The notes under the pieces are model-generated. The model was not told the origin of the DNA and searched no databases. It saw nothing but the letters and a program-made list of their open reading frames with translations. This document shows positions 16,143 through 23,854 of a DNA stretch of 36,228 nt, one piece after another. Source of the DNA: Nitrospirota bacterium (GTDB taxonomy: Bacteria; Nitrospirota; Thermodesulfovibrionia; SZUA-242); the NCBI GenBank assembly GCA_003235715.1, contig QJVM01000029.1, positions 1 to 36,228 on the forward strand, read 5' to 3'. Positions within the stretch are counted from its first letter, which is position 1; every line of letters starts with the position of its first letter. The position numbers were made by a program, and so were the translations under genes.

Positions 16143-17008
16143 GATTCCTCGGAGATCCCGCGCCGGAGGTTGCAGGAGGCCGCGTGTTTTCTCCATCGTT
16201 CCAGGGCGGCTTTCTCGTCTCCCCGGAACCGATTCAGACGACGCATGAGTTCTTCAAAGTCCACCTGGTGGCCATCGAAATCGGGTCCGTCCACACAGGC
16301 ATATTTCATCTTTCCGGCCACGGTGACCCGGCATCCTCCACACATTCCGGTGCCGTCCACCATGATCGGATTCAGACTGACCATGGTCCGGATACCCCTT
16401 TCCCGGGTCAGTTCGGAACATGCTTTCATCATGACGGCCGGACCAATGGCGATGACTTCGGTGATGTCCCGGTGATGCTCGAGGACCTGGTGAAGCCCGT
16501 CGGTCACCCGGCCTTTTAGGCCGGCGGAGCCATCGTCCGTGCAAAGCACCAGCTCGTCGCACACTTTCCGGAAACGGTCCTCCCAGAAGACCAGGTCGCG
16601 CGACCGGAAGCCCAGCACGGCTATCACGTAAGAGCCATTCTCCTTGTGAGCCCTGAGTTGGGGGTAAATGGGGGCTACGCCCAACCCGCCGCCCACGCCC
16701 ACCACTTTTCCGGGACGCCCGACCGAGCTCGGCATTCCCATGGGCCCGACCAGACTTTGCAGAACTGAACCAGGCCGGCACTCCGCCTTCATTTGCATGG
16801 TGGTCTTGCCCACAGCCTGGACCACCAGGGTCACCGTGCCCCGGGCGGCATCGAAATCCGCCAGGGTCAGCGGTATGCGTTCACCCTGATCATTCAGGCG
16901 AACGATAACAAACTGGCCCGGCCGGGCCGCGCGGGCCATCATGGGATGCTCCACTTCAATCATGAAGGTGACGTCCGAGTAATCTTCGCGCGCTAGGATG
17001 CGATACAT
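16139..17008 (-). CDS. nfnA: NfnA: small subunit of NADH-dependent ferredoxin:NADP+ oxidoreductase
   Basis: A 289-residue FAD and [2Fe-2S] protein of the ferredoxin reductase/PyrK type. The flavin-binding region reads RIPLTLAD; VGGGLGVAPIYPQ marks the NAD-binding fold; the cluster site is GTGMCGGCRVTV followed by YACVDGPDFDGH, matching the Asp-plus-three-Cys ligation known for NfnA. In the complex this subunit holds the bifurcating site's NADH-reactive FAD. ATG 17008 is preceded by AGAGGAAAAG. It is first in the nfnAB operon, divergent from the diguanylate cyclase gene. SudB is a synonym used for sulfide dehydrogenase. Confidence 0.92.
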   Translation of the reverse strand: MYRILAREDYSDVTFMIEVEHPMMARAARPGQFVIVRLNDQGERIPLTLADFDAARGTVTLVVQAVGKTTMQMKAECRPGSVLQSLVGPMGMPSSVGRPGKVVGVGGGLGVAPIYPQLRAHKENGSYVIAVLGFRSRDLVFWEDRFRKVCDELVLCTDDGSAGLKGRVTDGLHQVLEHHRDITEVIAIGPAVMMKACSELTRERGIRTMVSLNPIMVDGTGMCGGCRVTVAGKMKYACVDGPDFDGHQVDFEELMRRLNRFRGDEKAALERWRKHAASCNLRRGISEES

Positions 17009-17221
17009 CTTTTCCTCTTTTCAGTATGCAGGCGGGTGGCTCAGAAAGGGCGGTATCCGGTCAGCCGAGTCAGACCTGTGTGTTCGGATTTTGTCTGCCA
17101 CTATTATATACGGATGGACTGGCCCACTTCAGACGGCGTGCCGAAGATGATGTACGGGACTTGTTGTCAGTGTGGTCATATGCCCGTAAAATGGTACCGT
17201 TGTGGAAGCGTGCATCTCGAA

Positions 17222-18178
17222 ATGAGCGAACCGACACCTGATCCTCACGTCCCCACCGGGGAGATCGCTTCTCCGGAAATGAGCAGGATTCTGGTTGTGG
17301 ACGACGAGACGTCCATCGTCCGTTTCCTCAAGGAGGTGTTGGAAGAGGCCGGGTATCATGTGACACCGGCCTCCACGACCCATGAAGCCATGGGACATCT
17401 GGCCGCTGCTGCCTTCGACCTTCTGATCACCGACATTCTCATGCCAGGGTCCGACGGGCTTGAACTGGCCCGCTTCACAGCCGGGAAGTACGATACGGAC
17501 ATCATCCTGATGACGGGCTACGCAGAGGAGTTCACCTATGAGCTGGCCGTCGAACACGGGGCCACGGATTTTCTTGTAAAACCCCTGCGTCCCCGCGAGA
17601 CGGTCCTCAGGGTCAAGCGGGTTCTGAGGGAGCGTGCGTTGAAGAAGGACCGCGAGAGCATGATCAGAAGCCTTGAGGAGATGGCCATTACCGATGCCCT
17701 GACCGGTCTTTATAACTCAAGGCACTTCTACGGCCGTATCGAGATCGAGGTGAGCTCGGCCGGCCGTTATGGTACGCCCCTGTCACTCCTGATGCTGGAC
17801 ATCGATGATTTCAAGGAGTATAACGATACCTTCGGCCATCTCGAGGGAGATGGCGTGCTCGTTCGGATCGGGGACGTCTTTAGGGAATGTCTGAGAAAAT
17901 CTGACTCGGCCTACCGCTATGGCGGAGAGGAGTTTGCCCTGATCCTTTCCCGGACGCACACGCCGGAGGCCGTGGCCGTGGCTCACCGTATTCGCGAGGA
18001 GATAGAGGCCAGCGAACTCAGTCCCAGGCCCGGGCATAGCATGCGCATTACGGCCAGTATCGGCGTTGCGGAACACCGACCCGGAGAATCAGCGGCGGAC
18101 TTCATCCGGAGGGCGGACCAGGCCCTTTATGAGTCCAAACGGCAGGGGAAAAACCGAGTGTCCATCTCGAGAAAGTGA
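17222..18178 (+). CDS. Response regulator diguanylate cyclase: receiver - GGDEF
   Basis: A 318-residue PleD/WspR-like protein that makes c-di-GMP when phosphorylated. The receiver (20-140) is intact, with acceptor D71 (LLITDILMPGSDG), T98 and K120. The cyclase domain (152-315) carries GGEEF at 234-238 and an I-site RKSD (R225-D228), so product inhibition is expected. No kinase gene is adjacent. Start uncertain: ATG 17222 is chosen because it gives a short polar lead; ATG 17279 is directly before the receiver, and the frame runs upstream to 17036 through a cysteine-containing stretch. A TATTATATA stretch at 17102-17110 may be a -10 element, supporting a start downstream of it. Confidence 0.92.
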   Translation: MSEPTPDPHVPTGEIASPEMSRILVVDDETSIVRFLKEVLEEAGYHVTPASTTHEAMGHLAAAAFDLLITDILMPGSDGLELARFTAGKYDTDIILMTGYAEEFTYELAVEHGATDFLVKPLRPRETVLRVKRVLRERALKKDRESMIRSLEEMAITDALTGLYNSRHFYGRIEIEVSSAGRYGTPLSLLMLDIDDFKEYNDTFGHLEGDGVLVRIGDVFRECLRKSDSAYRYGGEEFALILSRTHTPEAVAVAHRIREEIEASELSPRPGHSMRITASIGVAEHRPGESAADFIRRADQALYESKRQGKNRVSISRK

Positions 18179-18212
18179 GCTGCATCCCGCAGCATGGCGT
18201 GGCGGTCCTTCA

Positions 18213-18234
18213 CCGGCCAGTTACGAGAGGCCGG
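18213..18234. terminator. Hairpin between convergent genes
   Basis: CCGGCC (18213-18218) pairs with GGCCGG (18229-18234) over a 10-base loop, and GCTGC/GCAGC (18179-18193) form a smaller stem just before it. There is no T-run. The location between the 3' ends of the cyclase and PilZ genes suggests a role in ending transcripts from both sides. Confidence 0.3.
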
Positions 18235-18235
18235 C

Positions 18236-18730
18236 TCAGATGGGCAAGAAACTGCTGCAGCGTCCGCACTTGGGGTTAGAGGACATCCTGGATAGTGGCA
18301 CGCGGTTCTTGACTCCGCAGACGGCACACACGACGATGCGGCTTTCCTTGGGCGGGAGTCCGGGACCGGCCGGCTTCCAGCCGTCCACGAAGGGGACGTC
18401 TTCCATCCTTAAACCCTCTCCGATGACCTCTTCCAGCATCCTGACATAATTCAGGTCACAACACCGAAGTTCGATTCCCATTCCGTTCTTGATTAAAGGG
18501 GAATTGGACTTGGCGGCTCGCCGTACCAGGCCGGTCCCGTGGGCCCTGCCGCCGTCCTTCAGGTACACCATGAATTCGATGTGACTGCCGGGCGTGAGAC
18601 AGTTGCTGGTCCGGATGAACAAACCCTTTTCGGACAGGTTGCTCGAGATTCCCTTGAACACCTTGTCCTCAAAGTAAAAGTCAGTCTCCAGTCGGCGGAT
18701 ATGCCTTTCGTGCAGGCGGTTTTTCTTCAT
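18236..18730 (-). CDS. PilZ domain protein with C-terminal TrxC-like zinc ribbon
   Basis: A 164-residue predicted c-di-GMP receptor. The PilZ part (about 5-105) shows the RxxxR motif (RHIRR) and NLSEKG, the (D/N)xSxxG motif, with the expected GLFIRT continuation. The last 30 residues hold VCAVCGVKNRVP and PKCGRCSSF, a two-CxxC zinc ribbon resembling the N-terminal ribbon of thioredoxin 2 (TrxC) rather than any usual PilZ partner. ATG 18730 is chosen from the typical PilZ N-terminus; ATG 18793, with GGGGTG eight bases upstream, would add 21 basic residues. It is divergent from argH and convergent with the diguanylate cyclase gene. Confidence 0.82.
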   Translation of the reverse strand: MKKNRLHERHIRRLETDFYFEDKVFKGISSNLSEKGLFIRTSNCLTPGSHIEFMVYLKDGGRAHGTGLVRRAAKSNSPLIKNGMGIELRCCDLNYVRMLEEVIGEGLRMEDVPFVDGWKPAGPGLPPKESRIVVCAVCGVKNRVPLSRMSSNPKCGRCSSFLPI

Positions 18731-18797
18731 AAGCGGCTTCTGCCTTCTACCCTGCCGTATCGTCCGCTTCAGACCGGAAAGTAAGAGGGTCATTTGC

Positions 18798-18826
18798 TTG
18801 ACACCCCGGGGGGGCTCATTTATTCT
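18798..18826 (+). promoter_or_regulatory. Sigma70 promoter of argH with a very short or absent leader
   Basis: TTGACA (18798-18803, perfect -35) and TATTCT (18821-18826, four of six) are spaced by exactly 17 bases. Transcription would start around 18832-18834, and the argH start codon is at 18834. No ribosome-binding site lies between, so the transcript is predicted to be leaderless. Confidence 0.65.
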
Positions 18827-18833
18827 ACGGACC

Positions 18834-20216
18834 ATGTCTTCGAAAAAGCTCTGGGGCGGAAGATTCGACAAGGCCACGGACGATGCCGTGGAGCGTTTTA
18901 CCGAATCCCTTTCTTTTGACCAACGCCTCTGGCCCTACGATATCCAGGGGAGCATGGCGCATGTCCGGATGCTCGCACGGCAACGCGTCATCCCGAAGGG
19001 GGATGCGGCCCTGATCCTCAAAGGTCTGCGGGATATCGCCGCGGAACTCAAGGGTGGAACCTTTCCCTTCCGGAGCGAGTACGAGGACATTCATATGAAT
19101 ATCGAGGCCCGCCTCATGGAGAAGATCGGCCCCGTCGGGGGCCGGTTGCATACGGCAAGGAGCCGGAACGACCAGGTGGCCCTGGACATACGCCTTTTCC
19201 TGAGAGAGGAAACCCGGACCCTGCTCAAGCTCCTCACGAAGCTTCGCAAATCCGTTGTGCTCACGGCCGAGCGAAACACGGAGGTTTTGCTCCCGGGGTA
19301 CACCCACCTTCAGAGGGCTCAACCGGTGCTCCTGGCCCACCACCTGCTGGCCTATTACGAGATGTTCCGCCGGGACGAGGCGCGCTTCAACGACCTGCTT
19401 CCGCGCATCAATGTTCTGCCCCTTGGCTCCGCGGCACTGGCGGGAACCACGTTCCCCATTGATCGCCATTACGTGGCAAGGCAACTCGGGTTCGAAGCCG
19501 TATCCGAAAACAGCCTCGATGCCGTTTCGGACCGAGACTTCGTGATTGATTTTCTTTCTGCCGCTTCGGTGCTGATGATGCATCTGTCCCGGCTGAGCGA
19601 AGAGATCGTTTTGTGGTCCAGCGGAGAATTCGGCTTTATCGAACTCCCTGATGCCTTTGCCACCGGGTCGTCCATCATGCCCCAGAAGAAGAACCCGGAT
19701 GTTGCGGAACTGACACGGGGGAAAACCGGCCGCGTCTATGGGAGCCTTGTGACGCTTTTGACCGTGATGAAGGGACTTCCGTTGGCCTATAACCGCGATA
19801 TGCAGGAGGACAAGGAGCCCCTTTTCGATGCGGTGGATACCGCCAAGGCTTGTGTGGACCTCATGTCGCGGATGCTCCCGCGGCTCAAGGTCCGGGCAGA
19901 CAGGATGAGGGACGCCGCGGAAGAGGGCTTTACCACGGCTACGGACCTGGCCGATTATCTCGTGGCCCGGGGGATGCCCTTCCGGGAAGCTCATGCCGTA
20001 GCTGGTAAGGCCGTGGCCCACTGCCTGGCCGGGCACAAGAAGCTTCAGGACCTTTCGACGGATGAACTGAAAGCGTATGCTCCCGGCATCCGGGAGGATG
20101 TCCGGGAATGGCTTTCGGTCGAGGGGTCTGCTTCCCGTCGCAAATCCCACGGGGGTACGGCGAAGGAACGGGTGCTCAAGCGGCTGAAGCAAATCCGGAC
20201 CGGAGAACTGGACTGA
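18834..20216 (+). CDS. argH: Argininosuccinate lyase
   Basis: A 460-residue enzyme of the fumarase/aspartase superfamily that splits argininosuccinate into arginine and fumarate, the last step of arginine synthesis. The conserved KLWGGRF start, TARSRNDQ, the GYTHLQRAQP helix and the signature GSSIMPQKKNPD are all present, and the length matches the family. The start ATG 18834 fits the invariant KLWGGRF segment; a TTG at 18798 in frame falls inside the promoter. There is no Shine-Dalgarno sequence. The next gene, a lipoprotein, begins 45 bases downstream, a common position for lipoproteins of this kind. Confidence 0.97.
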   Translation: MSSKKLWGGRFDKATDDAVERFTESLSFDQRLWPYDIQGSMAHVRMLARQRVIPKGDAALILKGLRDIAAELKGGTFPFRSEYEDIHMNIEARLMEKIGPVGGRLHTARSRNDQVALDIRLFLREETRTLLKLLTKLRKSVVLTAERNTEVLLPGYTHLQRAQPVLLAHHLLAYYEMFRRDEARFNDLLPRINVLPLGSAALAGTTFPIDRHYVARQLGFEAVSENSLDAVSDRDFVIDFLSAASVLMMHLSRLSEEIVLWSSGEFGFIELPDAFATGSSIMPQKKNPDVAELTRGKTGRVYGSLVTLLTVMKGLPLAYNRDMQEDKEPLFDAVDTAKACVDLMSRMLPRLKVRADRMRDAAEEGFTTATDLADYLVARGMPFREAHAVAGKAVAHCLAGHKKLQDLSTDELKAYAPGIREDVREWLSVEGSASRRKSHGGTAKERVLKRLKQIRTGELD

Positions 20217-20260
20217 TTCCAAGCCGACGAATTCCAGTCGAGCTTCCTCATTTACGGGTC

Positions 20261-21262
20261 ATGGCCACACATCCACGCCCCTTTTATCTCTATCCCGTGT
20301 TGGCTCTTCTGGGGGGATTTCTGTTCCTTGCCGTATCCTGCGGGAAGAAGGGGCCCCTTGAGCTTCCGGAGGACGTGAGGCCTGCGGCCATCTCGGATCT
20401 CAGGGCCGAGAGCCTGGAAGGCGAAACCGTCCTGTCCTGGACGCGGCCCCGCAGGAATGCGGACGGGTCTAGTTTCCGGGATCTGGCCGGATTTCTCATT
20501 GTGCGTGCAAGCGGAGACGACCCCACGTTTCGGAGGGCCGCTTTTCTGGATATGAAAGGGCAGGATATTCGAGACGGCCGAGTCACGTGGACGGATCCGG
20601 CAGCAAGGACCGGAGAGACCTACACTTATCGCGTTTCCTCCCGAAACTCGCTGAAGGCCTTCAGCCTTCCGTCCAATCTGGCTACGGTCATGGCGGCCCC
20701 CCTGATCGACGCCCCCACGAACCTGCGCGGGGAAGGTGGAGACGGAGAGGCTCTCCTCTCCTGGGAGCCGGTCGGGGCAGCGACCGGGTATTATGTGTAC
20801 CGGTCCCTTCGCGAAGACGGGCCCTTCGAGCGGGTTACGGAGGCGATTCATGGGGACCTGACTTTCAGAGAAGAGGTTTCCAACACAACCCGGCTGTATT
20901 ATCAGGTTCGTGCCGTCGGGGCGGCCGGGGCTCTGGGCAGGGTCTCGAGAACGGTCGAGATTCGGCCGCGCCGTTCCACGCCCCCTGAACCCGTGGAGGG
21001 GCTCAAGGCCAGTTATGCGGCGGGTACGGTCTATCTCTCATGGAAAGCGGTGTCCGATACGGACCGCTTCGGAATCTACGAGGTGTGCCGCCTGTCCGGG
21101 ACAGACTTGCGGTGCGTCCAAACCTCCCGACCCTCCTTCGCGGACCATGACCTGCCCGAAACGGGTGCACTCCGATACGAGGTCAGGGTAGTGGATAATT
21201 CGGCCTCGCCGGTGGAGGGCGAGGCGAGGGACATCACCGTGCTGGTTCCCGGGCCGCCATGA
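20261..21262 (+). CDS. Lipoprotein with LptM-like N-terminus and three fibronectin type III domains
   Basis: A 333-residue envelope lipoprotein. The signal peptide ends at LAVSC, giving C27 as the lipidated residue, and the mature protein begins CGKKGPLELP, very like the CGxKGPLxLP of LptM/YifL. Three fibronectin-III-like beta domains follow (about 36-140, 142-232 and 235-330), each with the LSW or TVYLSWKAV strand. LptM in Enterobacteria is a short lipoprotein that aids LptD assembly; whether the role transfers to this long fusion is unknown. ATG 20261 is chosen because the signal peptide starts there; no clear ribosome-binding site is seen. It probably shares a transcript with argH. Confidence 0.82.
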   Translation: MATHPRPFYLYPVLALLGGFLFLAVSCGKKGPLELPEDVRPAAISDLRAESLEGETVLSWTRPRRNADGSSFRDLAGFLIVRASGDDPTFRRAAFLDMKGQDIRDGRVTWTDPAARTGETYTYRVSSRNSLKAFSLPSNLATVMAAPLIDAPTNLRGEGGDGEALLSWEPVGAATGYYVYRSLREDGPFERVTEAIHGDLTFREEVSNTTRLYYQVRAVGAAGALGRVSRTVEIRPRRSTPPEPVEGLKASYAAGTVYLSWKAVSDTDRFGIYEVCRLSGTDLRCVQTSRPSFADHDLPETGALRYEVRVVDNSASPVEGEARDITVLVPGPP

Positions 21263-21282
21263 CCGGGCTGGAGGGATGCCGC

Positions 21283-21330
21283 TTGCCGTCGTCAGCCGGC
21301 TTGTGGTATCTTTTATCAAATTTAATTGAT
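21283..21330 (+). promoter_or_regulatory. Possible promoter and palindrome before the FmdB-type gene
   Basis: TTGCCG (21283-21288) and TATCTT (21307-21312) are spaced by 18 bases. Directly downstream ATCAA (21315-21319) pairs with TTGAT (21326-21330) in a palindrome that would overlap the transcription start, a usual place for a repressor site. Both elements are only moderate matches. Confidence 0.35.
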
Positions 21331-21347
21331 GTATCGGAGGTGCATTC

Positions 21348-21551
21348 ATGCCCATCTACGAATACAGCTGTGAGAAATGCAAGGCTACCTTTTCGGTCCT
21401 CCAGAGTGTGGGGAGCGGTGATAAGGGAACGCGCTGCACGGAGTGCGGGAGTACGAGGGTAAAGAAGCTCTTTTCTTCCTTTGCCTGCTCGACGTCCGGG
21501 TCCGGAGGCGGGACCGATTTCTCCGGGGGTGGATTTTCCGGGGGCACGTGA
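21348..21551 (+). CDS. FmdB-family zinc ribbon protein
   Basis: A 67-residue protein with one zinc ribbon, C8/C11 and C30/C33, and the family opening MPIYEYSCEKC, followed by a glycine-serine-rich tail. FmdB members are called regulators, but their function is mostly unproven. CGGAGG lies ten bases before ATG 21348, and a strong terminator follows the gene, so it is probably a single-gene transcript. Confidence 0.92.
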   Translation: MPIYEYSCEKCKATFSVLQSVGSGDKGTRCTECGSTRVKKLFSSFACSTSGSGGGTDFSGGGFSGGT

Positions 21552-21603
21552 GGCGTTGGTGGCTGCTGACCGGTCGGTCAGCTCAAGATACGGAAGACAC
21601 GAG

Positions 21604-21630
21604 AAGGCGGCCTCCCGGCCGCCTTTCTTA
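21604..21630 (+). terminator. Intrinsic terminator after the FmdB-type gene
   Basis: A perfect 9-bp stem, AAGGCGGCC (21604-21612) with GGCCGCCTT (21617-21625), closes a TCCC loop and is followed by TCTTAT. Confidence 0.8.
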
Positions 21631-21631
21631 T

Positions 21632-21658
21632 GGGAAAATCCGGGACGGGAAAGTCCCG
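21632..21658 (-). terminator. Probable terminator of the deacetylase transcript
   Basis: On the minus strand CGGGAC (21658-21653) pairs with GTCCCG (21646-21641) over a 6-base loop, followed by GATTTT. It lies five bases after the stop codon of the deacetylase-fold gene. Confidence 0.55.
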
Positions 21659-21662
21659 TAAC

Positions 21663-22589
21663 CTAGCTGTCCAGCATTGTTTCAAGCGTCGCCGCCACCC
21701 CTTCGGCCAGACCGGTCAGGTCGTACCCTCCCTCAAGGAAGAAGACCCAGGGTTTGTCCGGGCCGCACCGCAGGAGGCTCTGGACCATGGTCCTGATCCC
21801 TTCCGACGATACACTCACTTCAGATAGCGGATCCCGTTCATGGATATCGTAGCCGGCGGAAACGAGGAAGATATCCGGCTCGAACTCCCGGACCACATCC
21901 GGAAGCACGGTTCCATAAATTTCCAGGTATTCGGTATCGTTGCTGGTATAGCTCACGGGAACGTTCCGGGTGAAACCGTGACCCGGACCTGTTCCCATGG
22001 AAGCGGAGGCGCCGGTTCCGGGGTAGTGGGGGTATTGGTGGGAGCTGAAGTAGAAAACCGACGGATCGGACTCGAACGTGTGCTCGGTCCCGTTGCCATG
22101 GTGCACATCGAAGTCAATAATCATCACCTTCCGGTACCCCTTCGCCTGGGCGTACCGGGCGGCTACGGCCACGTTGTTGAAAATGCAGAAGCCCATCGCC
22201 CGGTTTCGCTCCGCATGATGGCCCGGTGGACGGACCGCACAGAAGGCGCGGTCGATGTGTCCCTCCTGGATGGCGTCAAGGGCTGAAAGCCCTGCTCCGG
22301 CAGCCAACAGGGCCGCTCCGAGGGACCCTTTGGAGAAATAGGTGTCTCCCATGTCCAGAAGCCCAGGCTGCGTGCGGGAGAGAATCTCCTGGACATAGGT
22401 CGGGTTATGAACGGTGGTCAGTTCGGCCTCGCTGGCTGCCCTTGGTACGAGGGGCGTCAGGCGGCTTCCCAGGCCGTTCTGCGCAAGATGGCGGTTAATG
22501 GCCTCGAGTCGTGCCCCTCGTTCGGGATGTCCCGGGGGAGGCTGATGCTCGAGATACCTGTCGCTGTAAACGTAGCCCACCCTTTTCAT
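21663..22589 (-). CDS. Histone deacetylase-fold hydrolase (acetylpolyamine amidohydrolase/AcuC-like)
   Basis: A 308-residue zinc amidohydrolase. The catalytic histidine pair is H124/H125 (RPPGHHA), and the zinc ligands are D161, H163 (DFDVHHGNGT) and D248 (SAGYDIH). The C-terminal EGGYD tyrosine motif is present. Bacterial members remove acetyl or similar groups from polyamines or proteins; the substrate here is unknown. The start codon overlaps the stop of the cytochrome lipoprotein gene (ATGA), with GAGGG just upstream, so the two are translationally coupled. Confidence 0.94.
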   Translation of the reverse strand: MKRVGYVYSDRYLEHQPPPGHPERGARLEAINRHLAQNGLGSRLTPLVPRAASEAELTTVHNPTYVQEILSRTQPGLLDMGDTYFSKGSLGAALLAAGAGLSALDAIQEGHIDRAFCAVRPPGHHAERNRAMGFCIFNNVAVAARYAQAKGYRKVMIIDFDVHHGNGTEHTFESDPSVFYFSSHQYPHYPGTGASASMGTGPGHGFTRNVPVSYTSNDTEYLEIYGTVLPDVVREFEPDIFLVSAGYDIHERDPLSEVSVSSEGIRTMVQSLLRCGPDKPWVFFLEGGYDLTGLAEGVAATLETMLDS

Positions 22590-23335
22590 TGGCCCTCACG
22601 GATAAAGTTCACAAGTGACTGAACCTGGGCCTCGTCAAGGGGCCCTCCGGCGGACTTGCCAAAGCCGGGCATCGAGGTCCCCGGAACTCCCTCTTGAATC
22701 CCCTTCTCAAGGATATCTGCCGCGAAAGTGCGCAATACCTCCTCGGGGGGGCCCGGACTGTATGCGTCGTCTTTGCTCCGGTGACACATGGAGCAGCTGG
22801 CATCGAAAAGTCTCTCCCCCGAAAGTCCCATGCCCGGTTCCACGTGGCACTTGCGGCAGGTGCCCCTGAAGATGCTCCCGCTCTCCACCTCTATCTCCTT
22901 GTGGGCCGGCGAGGTGACCCGCACCCTGAGACGGAGAGTGATTTCCGGTTCAAGGACATCGTTGCTGAAAAGGGTTACGGTCTTTTCCACGGGCCCCATC
23001 TTCCCTGTGGTGTCCACGAGAAGCCCCATGATGGCCATCCCTCCGGGGGGAATAACGTTCTGGTCCAGGTCCACCACGGTGCATCCGCAGGAAGCCTCCG
23101 TTCGGGTGATCCTCAAGGGGCTGCCCCCTATGTTTCGGAGGCGAATGTCCTTCCGCACCGCCTCGCCTGAAACGGCTTCGCCCATATCAATATCCTGCCC
23201 GGTCAGATAGAGGCGTGCGGGGACGCCACGCTCGGTATCCTCGGCTTTCTCAAATCTGAAGTGCATGCAGCCGGCGATGGCGGACAGGATCAGAAACAGA
23301 AGGATTCCCTTGAAAAGGGGCCAGGGGGTCGACAC
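22586..23335 (-). CDS. DUF1573 - cytochrome c fusion lipoprotein
   Basis: A 249-residue exported lipoprotein (AIAGC lipobox, cysteine about residue 23). The first half is a DUF1573 immunoglobulin-like domain with its typical SCGCT motif. The second half carries two haem-binding CxxCH motifs, CRKCH and CSMCH, only 21 residues apart, and SMPGFG supplying a possible methionine ligand. So the protein would sit in the periplasm holding one or two c-type haems. The start is unclear: GTG 23335 or TTG 23341, neither with a good ribosome-binding site. It precedes the deacetylase gene in one operon. Confidence 0.82.
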   Translation of the reverse strand: MSTPWPLFKGILLFLILSAIAGCMHFRFEKAEDTERGVPARLYLTGQDIDMGEAVSGEAVRKDIRLRNIGGSPLRITRTEASCGCTVVDLDQNVIPPGGMAIMGLLVDTTGKMGPVEKTVTLFSNDVLEPEITLRLRVRVTSPAHKEIEVESGSIFRGTCRKCHVEPGMGLSGERLFDASCSMCHRSKDDAYSPGPPEEVLRTFAADILEKGIQEGVPGTSMPGFGKSAGGPLDEAQVQSLVNFIREGQ

Positions 23336-23398
23336 GACCAAAGGTTATCATTGCATCTCCAGAGCGTCAAGAATGCGGAAAACGAGCAAATCCCTGCG

Positions 23399-23407
23399 TG
23401 ATATAAT
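23399..23407 (+). promoter_or_regulatory. Extended -10 promoter of the DUF2914 gene
   Basis: TGATATAAT contains a perfect TATAAT (23402-23407) preceded by TGn, the extended -10 motif that can work without a good -35; none is visible. The predicted transcription start is about 30 bases before ATG 23444. Confidence 0.6.
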
Positions 23408-23443
23408 CGTCAGGGTATCGCCAGGAAGGATGAGGAGGAGCCT

Positions 23444-23830
23444 ATGCTTCGGCCGGTCATTTTAGGGATAGTGGTACTGCTGATTCTTTCCGGTCCGTGT
23501 CTCGCGGCGGTCATGGAGGTTGAGGAAATAGGCATCGGAAAGTCTGTGGAGGACCGGGAGCTTCTGGAGGCCGGAAGCGAATTCAGGGTTTCGGATGGAA
23601 AACTCTACTGCCTCACCCGTATCACGAAGGGCTCGGGTCAGGAGGCCCGCCACCTCTGGTACCGAAACGGAGAGGTCGTTTCAGACGTTTCCCTGTCCAT
23701 CGGTTCTGAGAACTGGCGAACCTGGTCCAGCAAGTTGATCTTCCCCGGCATGGAAGGTGACTGGAGCGTGAAAGTTCTGGACGCGGATGGGGAAAGAATT
23801 CGGGAAATCGATTTTACGATCCTTCCCTGA
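23444..23830 (+). CDS. Exported DUF2914 protein
   Basis: A 128-residue protein with a cleavable signal peptide (hydrophobic 5-18, cut probably after CLAA at about residue 22). The rest matches DUF2914: LWYRNGEVVSDVSLSIGS, WRTWSSK and GDWSVKVLDADG. The domain's function is unknown. GAGGAGG precedes ATG 23444, and an extended -10 promoter lies upstream. Confidence 0.88.
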   Translation: MLRPVILGIVVLLILSGPCLAAVMEVEEIGIGKSVEDRELLEAGSEFRVSDGKLYCLTRITKGSGQEARHLWYRNGEVVSDVSLSIGSENWRTWSSKLIFPGMEGDWSVKVLDADGERIREIDFTILP

Positions 23831-23854
23831 TGCTTGAGGTCCTGCCTTCGGGTT

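Noticed and set aside
14535-16475. Plus-strand open frame of 646 codons
   Set aside because: It runs antisense to nfnB and part of nfnA, has no known motifs, and its composition matches a shadow frame.
17036-17221. Cysteine-rich N-terminal extension of the diguanylate cyclase (CCQCG, YRCG)
   Set aside because: A probable -10 element lies inside it, no ribosome-binding site supports the earlier starts, and the cysteine spacing fits no known zinc domain, though a start near 17147 is not fully excluded.
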